Shown here: one piece after another, positions 53,471 through 61,386 of the stretch
Layout: the number at the start of each line of letters is the position of its first letter
How positions within the stretch are numbered: position 1 is the stretch's first letter
Assembly: GCF_030161435.1 (NCBI RefSeq)
Contig: NZ_BSSV01000004.1
Location: 282,528 to 346,527, forward strand
Source of the DNA: Thalassotalea loyana
Lineage (GTDB): Bacteria > Pseudomonadota > Gammaproteobacteria > Enterobacterales > Alteromonadaceae
Reading direction: 5' to 3'
DNA length: 64,000 nt
Position numbers and translations under genes: made by a program
The notes under the pieces: model-generated
What the model was told of the DNA's origin: nothing
What the model saw: only the letters and a program-made list of their open reading frames with translations
Database searches by the model: none

Positions 53471-55300
53471 TTAGAATGTCACCGTGACTTCAGCCGAACA
53501 ATTATTTGTTCCTTGATCACACACCTGGTATGTAAACGTACCCGATGATCTAAAGCTATCGCGGTAAGCGCCATCATTTGCAGTTGTAGATAGTAATGAG
53601 CTATTGCGGTAAATATCGACACTTGATGTTGACGCACCTGACCAACTTAAATCGACATAGTTCTTACCTTTTGCGCGACCTGTAGATGTATCTAACGTAA
53701 TGTCACCTGATGGAGGTGGTGTTACGTCACCGCCACAACCATTTTGTGTTAAATAGTCGTGCGCAGCTTTCGCTTTAACAATACCGTGACCAAAGTAAAC
53801 ATCGTGGCCTTGAGCGCCGCTATCTTGCGCCGTTGCTTTTAATGCTTCACGAATCTCAGTACCTGTACAACCGTTATGATTTGACCAAACAAGCGCAGCG
53901 ATACCTGATACCGCAGGTGTTGCCATCGAAGTCCCGCTCATAAAGCCGTAATCACTTGTACCGATGTTAATTGTCGCAGTACTAGCCGCTAACAATGCGC
54001 TACGGTCTTCAAATGCAGCACCAACTGCTGGGATAGAAGTCGCATTCGTATCACCTAATGTGCCGTACAACATACCCGCTTCGTTATTAACAATAATTGC
54101 ACCCACACCACCTGAGTTTTCACAATTCTGCACTTTGTCATGGAAAGAAATTGCGCCTCGGTCAATCAAACAAATATTGCCGTTTGCACCAGCATCTGTA
54201 GACTCAGCAGTCCCCATGAAATACAGGTTTCCGTTAACATTGCCCGAATTTTCCATTGAAGAAGATGCGAAAGCTTGGCCGTCTGCACTCATTGATGCAC
54301 TAGTTGCCATACCAGCAGGGTAAGTTGACAATGTATCCACACCACCTGCTGTAACCTCAACACAAACCGTTTCGTCAGTTGTTGTCGTTTGGCGCTTTCC
54401 GCGTCCCGTTGTTACTGTACAACTTGGGTGTTGAGAGAAGTCTGCAATTGCGTTGTTGTTGTCATTAGCACCAACCATCATCACTGATGAGTACCCTGCA
54501 GGGTATGAACGTACAGAGTTGCCATCATTACCAGCGGCCGCTAATACTAAACCACCTGCTTCAGTAAATGATTTGAAAGCGTTCTCTTCAGTGCTGTTTG
54601 CACCGCCGCCGCCCAAGCTCATGCTGATGATATTTGCACCTGCTTGAGAACATTTGTCTGCTGCATGTGCTAGGTCAGATGAATAACCCCAACCGTCTGC
54701 GTTAAATACTTTAATGATGTGCATATCAACACCTGGCGCCATACCAACAACACCGATGTTGTTATCTGCAGCACCTACAGTACCAGCTACGTGTGTCCCA
54801 TGTGGACCACCGTGCTCATCCCAGTTACCAGTACCAGAATCGTTATCACCCGTTATGTTATTCCACACGAAATCTTGATTTGATCGATCTAAGCCTGAGT
54901 CAATCACACAAACTTTCATGCCTGCATTGGCAACAAAATTGACCTGATCTGCTTGAGACTGATAAACAGCATAAGGCGTCAGCTGCTCAGTCATAGGATT
55001 ACCTAAGTCATCACTGTAAGCTGAAAACAGCACACGACGGTGGTCTTCTTCAATTAATTGAATGTGAGGGTTATTCATTAACCCTTTTACATCTTCTAGG
55101 TTTTTACCCGCAAATGAAGCAGCAAAAAAGCCATTACCATCTACTTTGAATTCTGCACCAAGTTGTTTAGCTAACGCTTTTACTACGCCTTTTTTGCTCT
55201 CATCAACTTTGATAATGTATCGGTCATCAGCTGCTTGAGCTGAAAATGCTACTGATAATGCAGCCGCTAAAGCCGTGGTGGTGAATTTGTTCATTTTCAT
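53471..55300 (-). CDS. S8 subtilase with protease-associated domain and C-terminal FN3-like domain
   Basis: The start at 55300 (MKMNKF) has GAGGTAGG upstream; the longer frame to 55318 is less likely. The 609-residue product has a signal peptide, inhibitor I9 prodomain, peptidase with D134 (CVIDSGLD), H167 (GPHGTHVAG) and S458 (GTSMATP), an inserted PA domain (about residues 330-430) that usually limits substrate access, and a C-terminal fibronectin-like domain (YVDLSWSGASTSSVDIY). It is a secreted endopeptidase resembling those of Pseudoalteromonas. It is divergent from the PPC-subtilase and tandem to the DAVIWRL-subtilase. Confidence 0.93.
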   Translation of the reverse strand: MKMNKFTTTALAAALSVAFSAQAADDRYIIKVDESKKGVVKALAKQLGAEFKVDGNGFFAASFAGKNLEDVKGLMNNPHIQLIEEDHRRVLFSAYSDDLGNPMTEQLTPYAVYQSQADQVNFVANAGMKVCVIDSGLDRSNQDFVWNNITGDNDSGTGNWDEHGGPHGTHVAGTVGAADNNIGVVGMAPGVDMHIIKVFNADGWGYSSDLAHAADKCSQAGANIISMSLGGGGANSTEENAFKSFTEAGGLVLAAAGNDGNSVRSYPAGYSSVMMVGANDNNNAIADFSQHPSCTVTTGRGKRQTTTTDETVCVEVTAGGVDTLSTYPAGMATSASMSADGQAFASSSMENSGNVNGNLYFMGTAESTDAGANGNICLIDRGAISFHDKVQNCENSGGVGAIIVNNEAGMLYGTLGDTNATSIPAVGAAFEDRSALLAASTATINIGTSDYGFMSGTSMATPAVSGIAALVWSNHNGCTGTEIREALKATAQDSGAQGHDVYFGHGIVKAKAAHDYLTQNGCGGDVTPPPSGDITLDTSTGRAKGKNYVDLSWSGASTSSVDIYRNSSLLSTTANDGAYRDSFRSSGTFTYQVCDQGTNNCSAEVTVTF

Positions 55301-55735
55301 AAAATACCTACCTCTCATATTGAAAATGCAATGTGCTTATTCTTATTCCGCACTTTCATATTTTTGACATGTTTTTGTTATATAAAATGGATACCATTTG
55401 AGTATCTGCGTCGTTGGCTTTTGCCTTCCTTTGACTCGATAGTAACAGCAACAAAATCCCCCCCTAGCAATTTCCCGACAGCTTTTCATACAAATACGAC
55501 ACAACACAACTTAACTCATTAAAATCAACAATTTAAACAAATACCAACAAAAGTAATAAGTCGCAAATTTGGTAAAAAACGTCTTTTTTTTGCTATCGAA
55601 AGAGGCCTTAAAAATTCAATACTCAATGACGTTGTACTAATCAACGAAAGTCAAAAAAACAAAAAATAAAAAGTGTTAAATCTGAGCTTAACCGCACAGT
55701 GAAAACATACAATAAACGATGGAGTTACTGTCAAA
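55301..55735. promoter_or_regulatory. Divergent promoter region of two subtilase genes
   Basis: A 435-bp very AT-rich region without a gene of its own. It must carry promoters for the minus-strand PA-subtilase and plus-strand PPC-subtilase. I did not find a palindromic operator by eye. Confidence 0.45.
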
Positions 55736-58096
55736 ATGAGAAAGAATAAAAAGCTAATGTTAAGCGCATTAGCGACCTCAATTGCGATTGCAAGTGTGTC
55801 TGCGCAAGCAGCACCTCAAGCACAAATTAATAAGGTAAGTAATAACGATAATGCTACAGAAAGCTTTGCTGAATGGCGCGCTCAAGAAAAGTTAAATCGT
55901 CAAGACTACACAGATAGATTAATCATTACTTTTAAAGATAAGAACCAAGGAAAAATGGTTCCTCCTGGGTTAGCCAAGAAAATTGGTTTAAACATGAAAC
56001 ACGTTAAAGTGTTGAAAAATAACAGCCATGTTATTGCGCTTGATGAAATGCACTCAATTAAAGATATTGAAAAGTTTATCGAAAAATTGCGCAAACACCC
56101 TTCTGTTGAATCAATTGAACCTGACTACCAACGTTATTTGATGGCACAAAATCAGCCTTGGGGTATTGCAAGAACGCAATCTGACCAACTATCTGATAAC
56201 GATGCGGGCAACATGACCGTCTGTATTATTGACTCAGGTTACCAACAGTCAAACCCAGATCTAACGGCTAACAATGCTTCTGGTACCAATAACTCAGGTA
56301 CAGGTAATTGGTATCAAGCAGGCGGCTCTCACGGTACTCATGTTGCGGGTACTATCGCAGGTGTAAATAACAGTGAAGGTGTGGTCGGTGTTTTACCAAA
56401 CACTAATGTTAACCTGCATATCATTAAAGTATTCAATGCAAGTGGCTGGGGTTATTCTGGCGATTTAACAGATGCTGTTGATACTTGTGTAAATAACGGT
56501 GCAAAAGTGATAAACATGAGTTTAGGTGGCAGCGGCTCATCAAATGCTGAGCGTAATGCCCTTCAAGCAGCAGCTGATCAAGACGTATTGTTAATCGCTG
56601 CATCAGGTAATGATGGTAATACAACATTATCTTATCCAGCATCATACGACTCAGTAATGGCCGTAGGTGCACTTGATAGCAATAACCAACACGCTGAATT
56701 TTCACAATACACAAGCCAAGTAGAAATTTCTGCACCAGGTGAAGCGGTATTATCAACTGTGGCTGGTGATGGTCGATTAGGCTACATTTCTGTTGGTTCA
56801 ACAACGTACGGCAATGACTTTGTTGTTCCTCAAACTCGATATATCCAAAGTGGTGGAAGTTTCTCAGTAACTAATATTAACGGCAGCGCTTCTGGCACAT
56901 TAGCAAGCTGTACAATCTCTGGCAGTAGCTATAGCTGTAGTAATGTAAATGGTAACATCTGTTTAGCTGAGCGTAATGACAACCAAAAAGGTAGTAATTA
57001 CCCAGAAATTAATCCAGCGAAAGCTTGTGCCGACGCTGGTGCAGCTGCGGTAATCGTTTACGGTAATACTGATCGCCCTGGTTTACAAAACCCATTCTTA
57101 GTTGATGCAAACTCAGACGTTACGGTACCAACAGTATCTGTAGATCGTGCGCTTGGTCAACAATTAATGGGACAGTTAGGTTCAAACGCGACAGTTAATG
57201 TTGTCGGCTCTCAAGATTACTCATACTACAATGGTACTTCAATGGCGACACCTCATGTCGCGGGTGTTGCAGCACTAGTATGGAGTAACAATATTAGCTG
57301 TACAGCTGAGCAAGTTCGTTCAGCATTAAAAAGCACAGCATTAGATATCGATGCACCGGGTCGTGATGACAAAACTGGTTTTGGTTTAGTGCAAGCTAAA
57401 GCTGCTTCTGATTCACTTGCTTCATCTTGTAGCGGTACAACGCCACCACCTCCAACAGGTAACGTATTAGAAAATGGTGTAGCTAAAACAGGTTTAAGTT
57501 CAAGCAGTGAGATCAACTTCACAATGGAAGTACCAGCGGGTGCGACTGACCTTACTTTCAACATGAGTGGTGGTACAGGTGATGCGGACTTATATGTTAA
57601 GTTTGGTTCGGCTCCAACATCAAATAGCTACGACTGTCGTCCATACAAAAATGGTAACGCAGAAAGCTGCCCTATCTCAAATGTACAAGCAGGTACCTAC
57701 TACGTTAAAGTGGTTGCTTACTCTGCTTTTAGTGGTGTTTCATTAACCGGCTCTTACACTGAACCAACTACTGGTGGTGGCGGTGGCGCTACAGGTGGTA
57801 GTGCATCAGTTACTGACATCAGTGTATCTCGTCGTCAATGGCAGTACTACACAATTGATATTCCTGCAGGTATGTCGACGTTAGACTTTGTCATGAGTGG
57901 CGGTACAGGCGATGCTGACTTATATATTCGTCAAGGTTCGCAACCAACATCATCACAGTATGACTGTCGTCCATATAAGAGTGGAAACAACGAAACTTGT
58001 ACATTCAACAACCCAGCTTCAGGTACATGGCACATTGGCATCTACGGATACTCTGCAGCAAGCGGTGTTGATTTAAATGTTACTTACAATCCATAA
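55736..58096 (+). CDS. S8 subtilase with two C-terminal PPC domains
   Basis: A 786-residue secreted endopeptidase: signal peptide (ALATSIAIASVSAQA), inhibitor prodomain (about 55-135), peptidase with D166 (CIIDSGYQQ), H199 (GSHGTHVAG) and S502 (GTSMATPHVAG), and two PPC domains (about 590-680 and 700-785) that share the sequence SGGTGDADLY and DCRPYK. A PA-like insert lies between H and S. PPC domains bind insoluble protein such as collagen and are removed after secretion in Vibrio and Alteromonadales proteases. Linker is a Gly-rich stretch. A good GGAG ribosome binding site precedes it. Confidence 0.94.
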   Translation: MRKNKKLMLSALATSIAIASVSAQAAPQAQINKVSNNDNATESFAEWRAQEKLNRQDYTDRLIITFKDKNQGKMVPPGLAKKIGLNMKHVKVLKNNSHVIALDEMHSIKDIEKFIEKLRKHPSVESIEPDYQRYLMAQNQPWGIARTQSDQLSDNDAGNMTVCIIDSGYQQSNPDLTANNASGTNNSGTGNWYQAGGSHGTHVAGTIAGVNNSEGVVGVLPNTNVNLHIIKVFNASGWGYSGDLTDAVDTCVNNGAKVINMSLGGSGSSNAERNALQAAADQDVLLIAASGNDGNTTLSYPASYDSVMAVGALDSNNQHAEFSQYTSQVEISAPGEAVLSTVAGDGRLGYISVGSTTYGNDFVVPQTRYIQSGGSFSVTNINGSASGTLASCTISGSSYSCSNVNGNICLAERNDNQKGSNYPEINPAKACADAGAAAVIVYGNTDRPGLQNPFLVDANSDVTVPTVSVDRALGQQLMGQLGSNATVNVVGSQDYSYYNGTSMATPHVAGVAALVWSNNISCTAEQVRSALKSTALDIDAPGRDDKTGFGLVQAKAASDSLASSCSGTTPPPPTGNVLENGVAKTGLSSSSEINFTMEVPAGATDLTFNMSGGTGDADLYVKFGSAPTSNSYDCRPYKNGNAESCPISNVQAGTYYVKVVAYSAFSGVSLTGSYTEPTTGGGGGATGGSASVTDISVSRRQWQYYTIDIPAGMSTLDFVMSGGTGDADLYIRQGSQPTSSQYDCRPYKSGNNETCTFNNPASGTWHIGIYGYSAASGVDLNVTYNP

Positions 58097-58150
58097 CATT
58101 TAAACCATTTGCTTAAGTTACTCCCATGCTTAAGCAAATCCCTGAACAAT

Positions 58151-58181
58151 AAAAAAGCGGCCTAATTGGCCGCTTTTTTTT
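58151..58181. terminator. Bidirectional terminator between subtilase and M13 peptidase genes
   Basis: AAAAAAGCGGCC and GGCCGCTTTTTT form a 12-bp stem around TAATT. Confidence 0.92.
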
Positions 58182-58191
58182 AGCGTAAAAA

Positions 58192-60282
58192 TTACCAAAT
58201 TCTTACACGTTGATCTTCAGGTAAGTATAGTGCGTCGCCTGGTTTTACGTCGAACGCCTTGTACCAAGCATCGTGGTTACGCGGAGCTAATGCACGGAAT
58301 TGACCTGGCGCATGCGTACCCGCTCTTAGTTGGTTCAACATACTTTGCTCAGTTCGCTTTTCCTTCCATACTTGTGCCCAAGCTAAGAAGAATCGTTGAT
58401 CACCAGTCACACCGTCAATAACAGGTGCCTCTTTACCATTCAAGCTAAGTTTGTATGCGTGATAAGCCATTGCTAAACCACCTACATCACCAATGTTTTC
58501 GCCTAAGCTGTTACGACCATTAACAAAGTTCTCTGGAATTGGTTCATACTTACTGTATTGCTCAGCTAGTGCATCTGCTTTAGCATCAAAGGCAGCACGA
58601 TCTTCGTCTGTCCACCAGTTACGCTGAATACCATTGGCATCAGATTTCGAACCTTGATCGTCAAAACCATGTCCCATTTCATGGCCAATAACCGCACCGA
58701 TAGCACCGTAGTTAACCGCTGCATCTGCATTTGGATCAAAGAATGGTGGTTGTAAAATCGCAGCAGGGAAAACGATCTCGTTGAATGACGAGTTGTAGTA
58801 TGCGTTCACACGTTGTGGAGTCATGCCCCAACGGTTACGATCAGTTTTTTCAAGCTCTTTAGCAACACTGTCTGCGCGGAAAAACTCACGCATATTTTGT
58901 ACGTTTCCTACAAGATCACCCTTATCGATAGTTAAACCATCAAACTCTTGCCATACATCTGGGTAGCCAATTTTAGGATTGAACGCTGCAAGTTTAGCGC
59001 GCGCGTTAACTTTTGTTTCATCTCCCATCCAGTCAAGACCATCAATACGTTCACCTAATGCTGTACGTAAGTTTTCAACAAGCTCCGCCATTTGCGCTTT
59101 TGATGACTCTGGGAAATAACGGTCTACATAGACTTTACCAATCGCAAAACCTAACGATTGCGTACCAGACATTTGTGAAATAGCACGCTTCCAACGAGGG
59201 CGTGGCTCTTGCTGACCACGAAGCTCTTTGCCGTAGAAAGCAAAATTAGTGTTGAAAATGTCTTCAGACAACATGCTCGAATTGCCCGAAATAGCATGGA
59301 AGGTCAGGTAGTCTTTCCATACATTAATATCTTCGCTATTAATTAGCGCGATCATCGCTTTGATAGGCTCAGGTTGCGACATGTTTAACTGTGGAACCTT
59401 GTAACCTGTTTGTTCAAAGTATAAATCCCAGTTAAAACCAAGATATTCTTTTGCAAGGTCAGCACGCTCGATCTGATTAAGTGTTAAGTCACGATTACGA
59501 CGCTTTTCTCGCGGCCAATGTCCTTCAGCAATTTTGGTTTCTAATGCTAGGATAGCTTCAGCACGCTCAGTACCATTTTCAATACCTGCAAACTTCAGCA
59601 TGTCTGCAATATGCGCAACATAAGCTTCACGCGTTTTGGCAAAGCGCTCACTATCAACAAGGTAGTATGAACGATCAGGCAAGCCTAAACCGCCAGCACC
59701 CAGTGACATTTCATATTTGTTTGGATCTAAACGGTTAAACCACATGCCGCCACCTAACGGTGAAGAGACGCCATTTAACCAAGCATTACCAAAAATCTTT
59801 GTTAGATCATCGGTTGATTTAGCTGCAGCAATTTGGTCAAGTGTACCTTGAATTGGGCTAATGCCCTTTTTGTTAATTGTTTCCACATCCATGAATGAAT
59901 GATAGAAATCTGAAATCATTTGCTCTTCAGCATTTAAATTTTTACGACTTGTAATGTCATCGATGATTTCCTTCACTTGCTTCTCGCTACGTTCAGCTAG
60001 CGCTGTAAACGCACCAAAGCGAGTTTTATCTGCAGGCATTTCGTAGTTGTCATACCAAGTACCACTTGCATACATAAAGAAGTCATCGCCCGGTTTAACA
60101 TCAAGGTTACGCGCAGTTAGATCTACACCGAAACTACCTAATTCAGCTTTACCTTGTTCAACACTGGGTGCTGTCGTTTGTTCTTGTTTTTGTTCTACAA
60201 CTTTTGGCGCGTCAGCCGGCTTTTCACCACATCCCGCCAATAATGCTGTGCCTAACGCAACAGCAACCAATGATTTTTTCAT
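58192..60282 (-). CDS. pepO: M13-family metallopeptidase (PepO/neprilysin-like) lipoprotein
   Basis: A 696-residue zinc endopeptidase. N-terminal lipobox LLAGC predicts attachment to the outer membrane. Zinc site HEMGH has His534, Glu535 and His538, and the third ligand is Glu595 in GENIGDVGG. The C-terminus PGDALYLPEDQRVRIW contains the pattern of M13 enzymes, and NAYYNSSFNEIVFPAAILQ holds the substrate-binding NAYY. Enzymes of this family cleave peptides of up to about 40 residues, completing the degradation of proteins that the secreted subtilases started. Codon use indicates high expression. Confidence 0.95.
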   Translation of the reverse strand: MKKSLVAVALGTALLAGCGEKPADAPKVVEQKQEQTTAPSVEQGKAELGSFGVDLTARNLDVKPGDDFFMYASGTWYDNYEMPADKTRFGAFTALAERSEKQVKEIIDDITSRKNLNAEEQMISDFYHSFMDVETINKKGISPIQGTLDQIAAAKSTDDLTKIFGNAWLNGVSSPLGGGMWFNRLDPNKYEMSLGAGGLGLPDRSYYLVDSERFAKTREAYVAHIADMLKFAGIENGTERAEAILALETKIAEGHWPREKRRNRDLTLNQIERADLAKEYLGFNWDLYFEQTGYKVPQLNMSQPEPIKAMIALINSEDINVWKDYLTFHAISGNSSMLSEDIFNTNFAFYGKELRGQQEPRPRWKRAISQMSGTQSLGFAIGKVYVDRYFPESSKAQMAELVENLRTALGERIDGLDWMGDETKVNARAKLAAFNPKIGYPDVWQEFDGLTIDKGDLVGNVQNMREFFRADSVAKELEKTDRNRWGMTPQRVNAYYNSSFNEIVFPAAILQPPFFDPNADAAVNYGAIGAVIGHEMGHGFDDQGSKSDANGIQRNWWTDEDRAAFDAKADALAEQYSKYEPIPENFVNGRNSLGENIGDVGGLAMAYHAYKLSLNGKEAPVIDGVTGDQRFFLAWAQVWKEKRTEQSMLNQLRAGTHAPGQFRALAPRNHDAWYKAFDVKPGDALYLPEDQRVRIW

Positions 60283-60546
60283 TTGATTTTTTCCTCAACT
60301 AATTACACATCAAATACTATGATGGCTTGTATTTTAAATACTTACTTCAGAAGCAGTTTATCTTACTGCTCTTTTTAGCTCTAGCATATTTACTGTAACA
60401 TTTTTTTAACATTTGTATGCTTTATCACGCAATTTATTATTCGGCTACGCAATCTAAATCAAATAAGTTCACCAATATCGCGCCATATTTCGACAATTGA
60501 TGGTATTGTTGACTTTTCAACTACCCTCTGCCAAGAAAAAACAGCT

Positions 60547-61323
60547 ATGTGCATTTTGTTTATCGCAGTCAAGAAACACCCAGACTATCCATTAATTATC
60601 GCCGCAAACCGTGATGAATTTCACGCAAGGCCTACTAAGGAAATGCACTGGTGGAAAGGCGAAAATTTGTTAGCCGGTAAAGATACGCAGGCAGGTGGTA
60701 CTTGGTTAGCCATTACTAACCAAGGCGATATATCAGCATTAACGAATTACCGTAAGCTTCCATTAGTTCAAGGGAACTTCAATAGCCGAGGTAAACTTCC
60801 CTTATTGGCTTTACGATCTTCCTCTGCTGAAATAAATCAACATCTAACGACTGAACATCGACAATATCAAGGCTTTAACTTGCTATACGGCAATAGTCAG
60901 GGACTTATGTGTTTCGACAGTGTAAAACAGCAGTTTACCGAGATAAAAAGTGGTTTTCACAGTATATGTAATGGCTCTCTCGACGATATTTGGCCAAAAA
61001 TGGCGCAAGGTGAAATCGCGTTAGAAACCTATGTAACGCAAAATAAAGTAATTGAGCACGATGCTCTACTATCGATTTTGCAAAACACACAACGGGCTCC
61101 TGATGAATTACTCCCTGATACGGGTATTGGACTGGAATGGGAAAGAAAGCTAAGTGCAATAAAAATTGAAGGACCCGAATACGGAACACGCTCGTCTTGT
61201 GTTTATACGCAGTCAGTATCAGGAAAAATACACGTATCTGAAACAACCTATTGTCCACAAGGTAAAATAATCAAAAAACATACCTTTGACTGGATACTGG
61301 ATATAAAAAACGCCACCTGCTAA
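60547..61323 (+). CDS. NRDE/TANGO2-family protein
   Basis: A 258-residue cytoplasmic protein. It begins MCILFIAVKKHPDYPLIIA and has the NRDE motif (AANRDEFHARPT) that names the family. The N-terminal Cys after processing of Met suggests an Ntn-hydrolase-like fold. A TTYCPQ segment lies near the C-terminus. TANGO2 in animals affects lipid and heme trafficking; bacterial function is unknown. It is monocistronic with an AAAAAACAGCT leader and no strong ribosome binding site. Confidence 0.88.
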   Translation: MCILFIAVKKHPDYPLIIAANRDEFHARPTKEMHWWKGENLLAGKDTQAGGTWLAITNQGDISALTNYRKLPLVQGNFNSRGKLPLLALRSSSAEINQHLTTEHRQYQGFNLLYGNSQGLMCFDSVKQQFTEIKSGFHSICNGSLDDIWPKMAQGEIALETYVTQNKVIEHDALLSILQNTQRAPDELLPDTGIGLEWERKLSAIKIEGPEYGTRSSCVYTQSVSGKIHVSETTYCPQGKIIKKHTFDWILDIKNATC

Positions 61324-61340
61324 TCAAGCGGCATTTTTTA
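61306..61340 (+). terminator. Possible terminator overlapping the end of the NRDE gene
   Basis: AAAAAACGCC and GGCATTTTTT can pair with one mismatch across the stop codon, followed by T-rich DNA. Weak compared with the other terminators. Confidence 0.4.
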
Positions 61341-61386
61341 ACTCATAGCGTAATATATGTTGTATCACAATTAGATTAAGACACAA

